From NCBI RefSeq assembly GCF_000336635.1, contig NZ_AOLY01000007.1, forward strand, positions 185,413 through 249,412: DNA of 64,000 nt. Direction: 5' to 3'. A program made the position numbers and the translations under genes. A model generated the notes under the pieces. The model was not told where the DNA came from, did no database searches, and worked only from the letters and a program-made list of their open reading frames with translations. This stretch comes from Haloarcula japonica DSM 6131 (GTDB taxonomy: Archaea > Halobacteriota > Halobacteria > Halobacteriales > Haloarculaceae). This document shows positions 17,652 to 26,582 of the stretch, in pieces (within the stretch, counting starts at the first letter, position 1; the number at the start of each line of letters is the position of its first letter).

Positions 17652-18070
17652 CCGGTCTGTCTTATTAACAGAGCAGCCGACATCCTTCGCTGACAGCTGG
17701 CCTGTGTCTGGTGAAATCTAATACCAGTACAGTTGTTATTCGGGGACCGAGTATCCGGTATCTGTGATGGACAAGGTGGACCGAATTAGAGAGGGCTCAA
17801 CATATCTAGTCCCATACTATCTCTGGGCTTGACTATAATACCCCATCTTAGCTATTTCTCTCCCTATTTGAATATAAAAACTCAAGAGTTAGATCAAGTG
17901 GTAAGAAAAGAGATTATATAACTCAATTATAGAATTGAAAGTCTGGTTATAGTCCAGAATGACGGGTGTATCGCTGGAGAATCACCTCCTACTCCCATCG
18001 ACCGGTGTTGTTCCTGTGGGGGCGAACGATCACCGGTAACACGGACTCACAGCGAGAATGCTAAAGTACG
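17652..18070. other. AT-rich island, no gene seen
   Basis: A 419-base stretch whose middle (about 17790-17960) is strikingly AT-rich relative to the surrounding GC-rich sequence. It contains small dyads such as TCAAT-n6-ATTGA and CTGG-n7-CCAG but no reading frame of note and no recognisable transposon end. It could be a terminator/promoter zone or the remains of inserted foreign DNA. Confidence 0.45.
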
Positions 18071-18364
18071 TTATAAGCCCCCAGCACGCCGCAACAACGA
18101 CGACTGGGCCCAGAAAGACAGCGAGCCCACCCACACACCTATGAATGCGACTGCCGACGCCGCCCGCATGCCGCGGCGCTCCCATAACGCCACGACGGGC
18201 GTGTCGAGCACGAACAGCGCCTCGACACCCAGCGCGACGGCCACGCCGACGGTGATGGCGGACTCGGACCAGAGTGCCCCGAGCGCACCCATCTGGCGGA
18301 GATACGCGACGAGTACCAGTCCACAAAGCAGGGCAAACCCGGCATCGCGTCGGTAGTCGGGCAC
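18071..18364 (-). CDS. Small predicted membrane protein, function unknown
   Basis: A 97-residue protein I do not recognise, starting at GTG. Three hydrophobic segments are evident: GFALLCGLVLVAYL (residues 9-22), AITVGVAVALGVEALFVL (about 36-53) and AASAVAFIGVWVGSLSFWA (about 68-86), joined by short Arg-rich loops, a pattern typical of a real small membrane protein. It is divergent from the alpha-amylase gene, with starts about 100 bases apart. Other frames over the same bases lack this pattern. A role in sugar metabolism is not supported by sequence. Confidence 0.55.
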   Translation of the reverse strand: MPDYRRDAGFALLCGLVLVAYLRQMGALGALWSESAITVGVAVALGVEALFVLDTPVVALWERRGMRAASAVAFIGVWVGSLSFWAQSSLLRRAGGL

Positions 18365-18461
18365 AGCGGGAGTACACGCCGAAGCCAGAAAGCGATGCTG
18401 TCAGCGGCGGCATGCTCGCGGCTACCCCAAGTACAAAGACACTGTCAATCGCAGTGAACCT

Positions 18462-20453
18462 ATGCACCATCCTGGACCGCCGCGGTTCGTGGCGACGGGC
18501 GACGAGGTCGAACTCGCGCCCCGCGACCCGGACCCGACGGCGACCTACACCTGGCGACTGACGCAGGCACCGGCGCAATCAACGGTATCGCTCGGAGATG
18601 ATCCGGTCGAACACTTCGTTCCCGACGCGCCGGGCAGATACGTCGTCCGGCTCACCGCACCGGACGGCGAACACGACCTCACCGTGCGCGCGTTCCCGGG
18701 GACCCTCGAATCGAGCGGGACACACACGTCCGGCCGCTCTGGCGGTCACAGCGGCGGCGTCTCCGGCGGGCGAAGTGGCCCCGGTCGCAGCGGGAGCGGC
18801 GAGTACACTCAGGCAGGGGACGGAAGCGACGGAGGGGGTGGCGGCCAGCCACGCCTGACGCTGCGGCCGGATATCGAGGGAGACGAAGCCGTCGTTCGGG
18901 CGGACTGCAGTCCCCACCCGGAGGGGACCGAGACGGCCGCCGACCTCGCTGTCGAGTTCCTGCTGGATGACCGCGACGATGTCGATGCCGACGCGGTGAC
19001 CCGGGACGGGACGGCCCTTCGGATTCCGCTGGACGCGCTCCCGGAACGCGCTCGTATCCACGCCGTCGCAGTCGGGAACCATGGCTACAGCGTGCCCGAC
19101 GCCGTCGAGTTCACCCGCGGCGGGGACGGCGTCGAGACGGTGACGAGCGGTGCTGGGGTCGCTGCCAGACGACCGTACGACGCGCCGGCCTGGGCCGAGG
19201 ACTCGGTCATCTACGAGATTTACGTGCGTACGTTCGCCGGCGAGAGAGACGAATCGCCCTTTGATGCGATTACCGACCGACTGGACTACCTCGACTCGCT
19301 CGGCGTCGACGCCATCTGGCTTACGCCGGTGTTACAGAACGACCACGCGCCCCACGGCTACAACATCACTGACTTCTTCGAGATCGCGTCGGATCTGGGC
19401 ACCCGTGCGGACTACGAGCGGTTCATCGAGGCGGCTCACGACCGCGGGTTCAAGGTGCTGTTCGATCTGGTGTGTAACCACTCGGCGCGGACCCACCCCT
19501 ACTTCGAGTCCGCCGTGGAAGGGCCGGACGCCGACTACCGGGAGTGGTACGAGTGGCGAAGCGACACCGAACCGGAAACTTACTTCGAGTGGGAGCATAT
19601 CGCGAACTTCAACTTCGATCACCTGCCGGTCCGGCGGCACCTGCTCGACGCGGTCGCACAGTGGGCCGACCTGGTCGACGGGTTCCGCTGTGACATGGCC
19701 TGGGCCGTCCCGAACGGCTTCTGGCGCGAGATCCACGATTACTGCAAGGACCGCGACAGCGAGTTCTTACTATTGGACGAGACCATCCCGTACATCCCCG
19801 ACTTCCAGGCCGGGCTGTTCGACATGCACTTCGACTCGACGACCTACGCCGCGCTCCGGCAAGTCGGGGGCGGCGGCGACGCCGAGGCCATCCTCGGTGC
19901 TATCGAGGGGCGGGCGGAGATCGGCTTCCCGGAGCACGCGTCGTTCATGCTGTACGCGGAAAACCACGACGAGACGCGCTATATCGTCGATTACGGGCGT
20001 GAGGCCGCTGAGGCCGCCGCGGGCGCGCTGTTCACGCTCCCGGGCGCACCGTTGCTGTACGCCGGTCAGGAGTTCGGCCAGCGGGGGCGGCGCGACGACC
20101 TCGCCTGGGATCACGCCGACGAGACGCTCCAGTCGTTCGTCAGTGACCTCGCTTCGGCCAGGCACGACCAGCCGGCGCTGTCGGCGGATGCGGACCTCGT
20201 CCGAATTCCGTACGAGGTGCGGGACGGCCCGTCCGACCGCGTCGTCGCGTACGCGCGGACGACGGAGAACGACGCAGCCGTCGTGGTACTCAACTTCGGC
20301 AGCGAGCCGACGACGGTCGGGTTACCGGCCGGAACTGACGGCACGGACCTCGTTTCCGGGGAGTACCGTGGGGCTGCTGGTGATGGAGACGCCACTGTGA
20401 CCGTCGATAGCGTGAGTGTGTTTCCGGCTGACGAGAACGACCTGCGCCAGTAG
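18462..20453 (+). CDS. Alpha-amylase family glycosidase (GH13), intracellular
   Basis: A 663-residue GH13 enzyme acting on alpha-1,4-glucans or maltodextrins. Residues 1-85 look like an Ig/PKD-like beta domain (YTWRLTQAPAQS ... YVVRLTAPDGEHDLTV). A Gly/Ser-rich flexible linker covers about 86-130, a second small beta domain about 131-225, and the catalytic barrel starts near 245 (SVIYEIYVRTF). The GH13 regions are all present: DLVCNH, GFRCDMAW with nucleophile Asp411, LLLDETI with acid/base Glu440, and ENHDE with Asp503. There is no signal peptide or Tat motif, so it should act in the cytoplasm. It heads a glucan-metabolism cluster. Confidence 0.9.
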   Translation: MHHPGPPRFVATGDEVELAPRDPDPTATYTWRLTQAPAQSTVSLGDDPVEHFVPDAPGRYVVRLTAPDGEHDLTVRAFPGTLESSGTHTSGRSGGHSGGVSGGRSGPGRSGSGEYTQAGDGSDGGGGGQPRLTLRPDIEGDEAVVRADCSPHPEGTETAADLAVEFLLDDRDDVDADAVTRDGTALRIPLDALPERARIHAVAVGNHGYSVPDAVEFTRGGDGVETVTSGAGVAARRPYDAPAWAEDSVIYEIYVRTFAGERDESPFDAITDRLDYLDSLGVDAIWLTPVLQNDHAPHGYNITDFFEIASDLGTRADYERFIEAAHDRGFKVLFDLVCNHSARTHPYFESAVEGPDADYREWYEWRSDTEPETYFEWEHIANFNFDHLPVRRHLLDAVAQWADLVDGFRCDMAWAVPNGFWREIHDYCKDRDSEFLLLDETIPYIPDFQAGLFDMHFDSTTYAALRQVGGGGDAEAILGAIEGRAEIGFPEHASFMLYAENHDETRYIVDYGREAAEAAAGALFTLPGAPLLYAGQEFGQRGRRDDLAWDHADETLQSFVSDLASARHDQPALSADADLVRIPYEVRDGPSDRVVAYARTTENDAAVVVLNFGSEPTTVGLPAGTDGTDLVSGEYRGAAGDGDATVTVDSVSVFPADENDLRQ

Positions 20454-20579
20454 TCCAAGCGAGCAGGTCCGTTCAGCGGCAGCGGCTTCGCCCTCCCGGG
20501 GTACGCAGTCGTGGCCCCGAAGTATCACTAATTTGTCCGAACCACAGGAGTTTATAGAGAGTGGTCTGCTTTGATGTGT

Positions 20580-23500
20580 ATGCGGCTTTCGACAGCGCTC
20601 AACGAATACAAGCGGACTCGTCACGAGCGCTTTCCAGAGGAGCGCAGGACTGTTTCAGGCTCTTTCTCCGGGCACGGTGACCGACTCGTACACGTCGGTG
20701 AAGACGGCACACTGAAGGACTATTCCGATTCGCTCTCCGGGCTCTCCGGTATTGACCGCTCCAGGCTCGGGGTTATGCTTGGGGACGAAACACGGTGGTT
20801 CAGTGACCTGGAGACGATCAGACAGCACTACTACCGCGAGACGCGGCTCGTCGAGACCGAATACGACGCGGGATCGTTCACGGTCCACCAGTACGACCTG
20901 ACGCTGGGGCGGGCCCACGTCACGCACGTCGCGATGCGCGGGGCCGTGCCACAGGACGCCAAGCTCGTGGCGTTCGTCACGTTGGCCCCCGACAGCAGCG
21001 ACAGCGGTGTCGGTTCGCTGATCCACGAGGACGCCGGGCCCGACAACTCGCGCGTACTGGAGGTGTACCACCGCCGGGAGCACGATTACCTCGCCTCGTC
21101 GACCGGGCTGGACGCCGTCGCCGGGCAGCGGCCGGAGCGCCTCGCGGAGATACTCGATGACAACCCGGTGCCGTTCCCGCGGTCGGAGCCGGTCGAGCGA
21201 CGCGATCAGACGCGGCTCACCGGCGACTTCCTCGTGACCGCACCGCTCGACCGGTCGGGACGCAGCAAGGACACGACGCTCGTCAGCCAGCTCTCGAACC
21301 ACGACGAGGTCGACCGGGAGACGGCACTGCTCGACCTCGCCGACTGCGTGACGGAGCACACGACTTCTGACGACCTCCGGCAGGCCGGGCGGGAACGAAC
21401 GCGCATCGACGTGGCCGAAGCCATGCCACGCTCGGACTCGATACGGATGGACCTGCGCGTCCTGGACTTGCTGTCCTCGCCGACCGGCGGTCGCATCGCT
21501 GCCCCGGAGTTCGACCCCTTTTATTCGAACTCCGGCGGCTACGGCTACGTCTGGTTCCGCGACGACGCCTCCGTCTCCCGCCATCTGCTCGAAGCCGGTG
21601 CTCGGCTCGACATCGACACCCGGGAGATGCTGACCGAGAGCACGGAGTTCCTCTGTGATAGCCAGCTCTCTGACGGCCGGTGGCCCCATCGCGTCTGGGC
21701 TGACACCGGGGCTATCGCGCCGGGCTGGGCAAACGCCAGGGTCGAACACAACGCCGAATCCCCGGAGTACCAGGCCGACCAGAGCGCGACCGTCACCGCC
21801 TTCCTCGCGACGGTGCTGCGAACACACCGGGGCGAGTTAGATGCCGATCTGACGGCGACGATCCGTGAGACTATCGATGCAGCCGTCGACACACTCATCG
21901 AGGACATCGCGGCCAACGATCTGCCTGAGCCGTGCCAGAACGTCTGGGAGGACTCCATCGGCCAGTTCACGCACACCACCGCGACGTTCATCGAAGCGTT
22001 CGCCGCGGTGGCTCGCGCCCCGATGGGCGAGTCGGTCCGAGAGCGGAGCCTAACGGCGGCCGACCGGCTGCTCGACGGGCTCGACACGCTCTGGGACGGC
22101 GACCTCGGCGTGTACGTGATGGGACTGACCAACGGCACGCCGGACCACCGCATCGACGCCGCGGGGCTCCATCTCGCGGACGCGCTGCAGGAGTACGACA
22201 GCGTCGAGTCGGCGACGCTGAGCGATCAGCACCTCACCCGTCTGGCTGACCACGTGAGCACGACGCTCGATACGCTGTTTCGGAACCCCACCGAAAGCCG
22301 AGTCGCAGGACTGGCCCGCTACGAGGGCGACCGCTGGCGGACCGGTCATCAGGACAGCGAGAAGGTCTGGACAGTCACGACGGCGATGGGGGCCCTCGCA
22401 GCCGCCCGTGTCGGCGACATGCTGAACGACCGCGACGAGCGCGGCGACGCCTACCTCGACCGCGCGAGCGACCTGTACGAACTGCTCGAAGACGACGGAC
22501 CGCTCACGACCGACGCCGGCTACCTCGCCGAACAGGCCTTCGACGACGGCGACCTCGACAGCGCGACGCCGCTCGGCTGGTCGCACGCGTTGCGGCTCCA
22601 CGCGACTGCGCGTCTGGGCGAACTGAACGCACTCCCCACGACGTCGGCCGGGACCGAGGGGCCGAGCGAGCGCCCGACGTGGACGACCGGGGAAAAGTAC
22701 GGAATCGGAACCGTCGCCGACCACGACGAGCAGGACCCCTCGCGCGTCTGGTTCACGCTCACTGAGGGCGCGCTGACGGAGGCCCGCTACCCGCAGGTCG
22801 ACCTGATGAACCTGCGGACGCTCGATTTCCTGGTCCGGTGTACGGACGAGACAGATTACGCCGTCCGGACCCACCGCGAGAACCGCCGGACCGACGACAG
22901 CGTCAGGCGACGCGTCGAACCGGTCGACGACGAGGCGCTGCTCTATCGCCACGTCTTCACCGAGACTGGAGACGGCCAGGGCCACGAGTGGACGCTCACC
23001 GTCGACTACGCGACCGACCCCGAGCACGACGCCATCGTCGCCGACGTGTCTTTCAGCGCCGACGACGACAAATCATACGACGTGTTCTCCGTCGCGGACA
23101 TCGCGCTCACAAGCACAGTCACCGAGGACCGCGCCATCAGATACGGCCAACCAGGGAGCTACCACCTCGTCGGCCGGAACCCCCGTGCATACACTGACCA
23201 GACCGACAACGACCTGCTCGTCGACGAGAACGGCGACGCCTACTCCATCGCCGTGGCGATGGCCGCGGCCGGGCGCTTCGACTGGGCAACCGTCGGTGCG
23301 GCCGGTAGCGACCACCTCGACGGGCTGTACTCCGACGGCGACCTCCCGGACCCGGTCGAGTCCATCGACGGGACGAATCTCGTCCTCATCGGTCGGCTGG
23401 ACTCGGGGACCAGAGTCAGCGATACGGTTGCACTCGGCTTCGCGCGACAGGCGGATACTGCCGCCGCGCTGGGCGAAGCCGACGGCGCGCTCGACCGTGG

Positions 23501-25115
23501 CTACGAGACAGTTCGTGCCGAGTACGCCGACAGCTGGGCCGACTTCCTGTCGGACAAGCAACTCCCGGATTCGGTCGCCGGCGACGAGGACCTGGCGAAC
23601 CAGTACAGAACCGCGCTGATGACGCTTCTGGCCGTGGAGGACAAGACCTACCACGGGGCATCTATCGCGTCGCCGTCCGTGCCGTGGGGCGAGGCCGTCC
23701 ACGCGGAAGAGCCCAAGGGCTACGGCTACAACTTCGTCTGGTCCCGGGACCTCTATCAGGTGTTCAGCGTGTTCGACGCCATCGGGTCGCTGGACATCGC
23801 GACGGACCAACTGGAGTACATTTACGAGTACCAGCAGGACGACGCCGGCTTCATCCCGCAGAACACCTACGTCAACGGGACGACCCGCTGGGGCGGCGAG
23901 CAGATGGACAACATCTCGTTCCCGCAGGTGATGGCCTATCGGCTCGCCGAGAGCGGCGTCGACTTCGACGACGTCGAGTACAGCTACGAGAACGTCCGGC
24001 GGTCGGCTGAGTACGTCGTCCGCCACGGCCCCGAGACCGCACAGGAGCGCTGGGAGGAGGAGGCCGGCTTCTCGCCGTCCTCGATTGCGGCCGAAATCGC
24101 GGGGCTCGCGTGTGCGGCGAAGCTCGCCCTCGACACCGGCCACGAGGCCGACGCGCTCGTCTGGCTGGCGCTGGCCGACCAGTGGGCGAACAACGTCGAG
24201 GCCTGGACCGCCACCGAGACCGGGACCGACCGCCACACCACCACGCCCTATTACACGCGGGTCACGCTCGATGGCAACCCCGAGATGGGCCATCTCCGGA
24301 CGCTCGCCAACGACGGCCCGACGCTGGACGAGCGCAACATCATCGACGGCGGCTTCCTCGAACTCGTTCGACTGGGTATCAAGCCCGATGACGACGAAAC
24401 GATCCGGAACTCCCTCGTCGAAGTCGACGACACCATCAGCGTCGACACGGAGTACGCCCCAGGGTTCTACCGGTACAACGGCGACGGCTACGGCGAACGC
24501 GGCCGGGACGATCAGGGCGCGCCGTGGACGGTCGAACACAAAGGGAAAGGTCGCCTCTGGCCGCTGCTCACCGGCGAACGCGCCGAGTACGAACTCCACC
24601 GTGACGATCCGGACATCACGCCCGAGAACGCCCTCCGGATGATGCAGGACGTGGCGAACTCGGGCCGGATGATCGCCGAACAGATCTGGGACCGCGGCCA
24701 CGCGACCGAGTACGACTGGGAGTTCGCCGAAGGGACCGGCTCGGCGACGCCGCTGGCGTGGTCGATGGCTCAGTACGTGCGGCTGGCCCACGGCATCAGC
24801 GCCGGCGAGCCAGTCGAGACGCCCGCGTTCGTCGACGACCGCTACCGTGAGCGGCGAGCACACACGCCCGACCGAAGCCCCGCGCTCCGTGTCGACACGC
24901 AGTTCCGCGGGAACGAACTGGTCGTCTCCGGCGAGACGACCGGTGTCTGTGTCGTCGTCAAGACGCCAGCTGACATCACGTACATCCCCGTCGATGACCG
25001 TGAATTTGAGGTCGCAGTCGACGTCGACCCCGGTGAGAATCAGGTGATCGTTGCCGCCGCGGACGACGAGGATCTGGTCACCGCCGGGACAACTGTCTGG
25101 CAGCTCAACCTCTAG
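20580..25115 (+). CDS. Double-module glucoamylase-like protein (two GH15 domains)
   Basis: A protein of about 1511 residues with no signal peptide. Residues 1-300 form a beta-rich N-domain, then a first GH15 (alpha/alpha)6 barrel follows to about 690. Residues about 700-1000 resemble the glucodextranase-type N-domain (TGEKYGIGTVADHDE, SRVWFTLTEGALTEARYPQ), followed by a second GH15 barrel to about 1420 and a C-terminal beta domain. Both barrels keep the arginine-aspartate substrate motif (YVWFRDDASVS; YNFVWSRDLYQ), a general-acid Glu (Glu457 in VWEDS; Glu1159 in RWEEEAG) and a base Glu in an A-E-Q motif (Glu651; Glu1367). It should release glucose from alpha-glucans. ATG 20574 is an alternative start. 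Confidence 0.85.
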   Translation: MRLSTALNEYKRTRHERFPEERRTVSGSFSGHGDRLVHVGEDGTLKDYSDSLSGLSGIDRSRLGVMLGDETRWFSDLETIRQHYYRETRLVETEYDAGSFTVHQYDLTLGRAHVTHVAMRGAVPQDAKLVAFVTLAPDSSDSGVGSLIHEDAGPDNSRVLEVYHRREHDYLASSTGLDAVAGQRPERLAEILDDNPVPFPRSEPVERRDQTRLTGDFLVTAPLDRSGRSKDTTLVSQLSNHDEVDRETALLDLADCVTEHTTSDDLRQAGRERTRIDVAEAMPRSDSIRMDLRVLDLLSSPTGGRIAAPEFDPFYSNSGGYGYVWFRDDASVSRHLLEAGARLDIDTREMLTESTEFLCDSQLSDGRWPHRVWADTGAIAPGWANARVEHNAESPEYQADQSATVTAFLATVLRTHRGELDADLTATIRETIDAAVDTLIEDIAANDLPEPCQNVWEDSIGQFTHTTATFIEAFAAVARAPMGESVRERSLTAADRLLDGLDTLWDGDLGVYVMGLTNGTPDHRIDAAGLHLADALQEYDSVESATLSDQHLTRLADHVSTTLDTLFRNPTESRVAGLARYEGDRWRTGHQDSEKVWTVTTAMGALAAARVGDMLNDRDERGDAYLDRASDLYELLEDDGPLTTDAGYLAEQAFDDGDLDSATPLGWSHALRLHATARLGELNALPTTSAGTEGPSERPTWTTGEKYGIGTVADHDEQDPSRVWFTLTEGALTEARYPQVDLMNLRTLDFLVRCTDETDYAVRTHRENRRTDDSVRRRVEPVDDEALLYRHVFTETGDGQGHEWTLTVDYATDPEHDAIVADVSFSADDDKSYDVFSVADIALTSTVTEDRAIRYGQPGSYHLVGRNPRAYTDQTDNDLLVDENGDAYSIAVAMAAAGRFDWATVGAAGSDHLDGLYSDGDLPDPVESIDGTNLVLIGRLDSGTRVSDTVALGFARQADTAAALGEADGALDRGYETVRAEYADSWADFLSDKQLPDSVAGDEDLANQYRTALMTLLAVEDKTYHGASIASPSVPWGEAVHAEEPKGYGYNFVWSRDLYQVFSVFDAIGSLDIATDQLEYIYEYQQDDAGFIPQNTYVNGTTRWGGEQMDNISFPQVMAYRLAESGVDFDDVEYSYENVRRSAEYVVRHGPETAQERWEEEAGFSPSSIAAEIAGLACAAKLALDTGHEADALVWLALADQWANNVEAWTATETGTDRHTTTPYYTRVTLDGNPEMGHLRTLANDGPTLDERNIIDGGFLELVRLGIKPDDDETIRNSLVEVDDTISVDTEYAPGFYRYNGDGYGERGRDDQGAPWTVEHKGKGRLWPLLTGERAEYELHRDDPDITPENALRMMQDVANSGRMIAEQIWDRGHATEYDWEFAEGTGSATPLAWSMAQYVRLAHGISAGEPVETPAFVDDRYRERRAHTPDRSPALRVDTQFRGNELVVSGETTGVCVVVKTPADITYIPVDDREFEVAVDVDPGENQVIVAAADDEDLVTAGTTVWQLNL

Positions 25116-25137
25116 AAACGCCAACAATTAGTTACCA

Positions 25138-25147
25138 CTTTATAATT
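25138..25147 (+). promoter_or_regulatory. Candidate TATA box for the sugar nucleotidyltransferase gene
   Basis: CTTTATAATT is centred about 24 bases upstream of the ATG at 25166, so this gene probably has its own promoter despite following the glucoamylase gene by only 50 bases. Confidence 0.55.
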
Positions 25148-25165
25148 CGGGTCTGACTGTGGGAT

Positions 25166-26110
25166 ATGGACGCGATAGTGTTAGCTGGTGGCTACGCAAC
25201 ACGGTTGTGGCCGATCACGCGACGTCGGCCGAAGATGCTACTCCCAGTCGGTGAAACGACCGTTATCGACGGCGTTCTCCAGTCACTGGAAGACGACGAC
25301 CGGATCGGGACGACGTACCTCAGTACGAACGAGGCCTTTGCCGACGAATTCGAAGCCCACATCGACGAAATGGGCTACGAAAAGGCCCAACTCTCCGTCG
25401 AGAGCACGGCGGACGAAGACGAGAAGTTCGGTGTCGTCGGCGCGCTCGCACAACTGATCGACCGCGAAGGTATCGACGACGACCTGTTCATCATCGGTGG
25501 CGACAACCTGATCGGCTTCGACCCCTCGGAGTTCTTAGACTTCTTCGAGGAGCGCGACGGGCCGGCGCTGGCCGCCTACGACGTGGGCTCGCGGGAGAAA
25601 GCCAAGTCCTACGGGCTCGTCGAACTCGACGGCGAGCGTGTCGTCGACTTTCAGGAGAAACCTGACCATCCCAACAGCACGCTCGTTTCGATTGCCTGCT
25701 ACGCGTTCCCGGCCGACTCGCTCCGCTTCGAGGAGTACCTCTCGGGCGACAACAACCCTGACGAACCGGGCTGGTACATCGACTGGCTCCAGCAGCAAGA
25801 ATCGGTCTATGCGTTCACGTTCGACGATGTCTGGTTCGACATCGGAACGCCCGACTCGTATTTCGAGACTGTCGAGTGGAAACTCGACGGCGGGTCGCTC
25901 ATCCACCCCGACGCAACCGTCGAGAACTGCGATATCGGGAACACTGTCCACGTGATGGCCGGGGCGGAAGTGACCGACAGCAGCCTCGACCGGACGATTG
26001 TCTTCCCGGACGCTGAGGTCCGCGACTGCGACCTCGACGAAACGATTCTCGGCGAGGACGTGGCCGTCGAGGGGTTCGACATGTCGGGGTCGCTCATCAT
26101 CAACCGCTGA
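25166..26110 (+). CDS. Sugar-phosphate nucleotidyltransferase (glucose-1-phosphate thymidylyl/uridylyltransferase-like)
   Basis: A 314-residue enzyme that joins a sugar 1-phosphate to an NTP to give an NDP-sugar. The N-terminal nucleotidyltransferase domain has the signature LAGGYATRLWPITRRRPKML at residues 6-25, the metal-binding IIGGDNLI near 110 and VVDFQEKPDHP near 160. After residue 240 a hexapeptide-repeat left-handed helix begins (IHPDATVENCDIGNTVHVMAGAEV in part). It lies between the glucan hydrolase genes and a GT4 glycosyltransferase gene and could supply that enzyme's donor, for example ADP-, UDP- or dTDP-glucose. Base specificity is not clear from sequence. Confidence 0.88.
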   Translation: MDAIVLAGGYATRLWPITRRRPKMLLPVGETTVIDGVLQSLEDDDRIGTTYLSTNEAFADEFEAHIDEMGYEKAQLSVESTADEDEKFGVVGALAQLIDREGIDDDLFIIGGDNLIGFDPSEFLDFFEERDGPALAAYDVGSREKAKSYGLVELDGERVVDFQEKPDHPNSTLVSIACYAFPADSLRFEEYLSGDNNPDEPGWYIDWLQQQESVYAFTFDDVWFDIGTPDSYFETVEWKLDGGSLIHPDATVENCDIGNTVHVMAGAEVTDSSLDRTIVFPDAEVRDCDLDETILGEDVAVEGFDMSGSLIINR

Positions 26111-26239
26111 TGGCTCGCGAAGATGGGCTCACCGTTCGAGTGCAGGACTCACGGTGGTCCACCGCCAGCCATCGCACCGCTGGCGAAGGACTAAGTGACA
26201 CAGCGCCGTTGACTCGCCATACGCAAGCTACTTGACAAC

Positions 26240-26569
26240 ATGGCACAAACAGAAACGGAGCAAGTCACGTTCGAGATGACAATCGACGACGGCCGGACCA
26301 GAATCGATGTTTCGGGCGACCGCGATACGGCCGTCGTGGTCCGCTCGAAATCGGGCGAGAAGATATACCTGCCGCCGGAGGACTTTGACCGACCGCCGGA
26401 GGACAGGCAGACACCGTACGACAGCCCCTACCAGTCGGCTGACGGAACCGCCGACAGCCCGTACCGGACGCAGACGGACACAACGTCTGTGACGGGGCTG
26501 GAGCCGACCGCCGACGGCTATCTAATCGTTCATCCGGAGCCGGTCACGGACGTCCGGTTTCTTCGATAG
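26240..26569 (+). CDS. Conserved-looking hypothetical protein, 109 residues
   Basis: Not a family I can name with confidence. It is very acidic, starts MAQTETEQVTFEMTIDDG, and shows a beta-strand-rich N-half (TRIDVSGDRDTAVVVRSKSG, YLPPEDF) followed by a low-complexity Asp/Ser/Thr/Pro segment (residues 55-85) and a final strand, DGYLIVHPEPVTDVRF. There are no Cys residues, membrane segments or signal peptide. It lies 129 bases after the nucleotidyltransferase gene and converges on the glycosyltransferase gene with 13 bases between stops. Composition matches the neighbours, so I take it as a real haloarchaeal protein. Confidence 0.65.
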   Translation: MAQTETEQVTFEMTIDDGRTRIDVSGDRDTAVVVRSKSGEKIYLPPEDFDRPPEDRQTPYDSPYQSADGTADSPYRTQTDTTSVTGLEPTADGYLIVHPEPVTDVRFLR

Positions 26570-26582
26570 GCGCGGCCGCCGG

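Noticed and set aside
11374-17791. Shared 14-mer GGACCGAATTAGAG in the AT-rich spacers near 11.37 kb and 17.78 kb, considered as a repeat or element end
   Set aside because: A few 14-base matches are expected by chance in 64 kb, flanking bases do not match and no terminal inverted repeats were seen.
18030-18578. 182-codon frame on the minus strand across the amylase start
   Set aside because: It overlaps the amylase N-terminus and lacks the regular hydrophobic segments of the 97-residue frame in the same place, which is the better gene candidate.
18720-18842. Repetitive Gly/Ser-coding stretch in the amylase gene, considered as a DNA repeat
   Set aside because: It encodes a flexible inter-domain linker without exact nucleotide repeat units.
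23073-25127. Very long open frame (684 codons) on the strand opposite the double glucoamylase gene
   Set aside because: It is a mirror of the GC-rich coding strand: its translation is rich in Val, Arg, Asp and Gly with no motif or hydrophobic pattern, whereas the plus strand encodes clear GH15 motifs.
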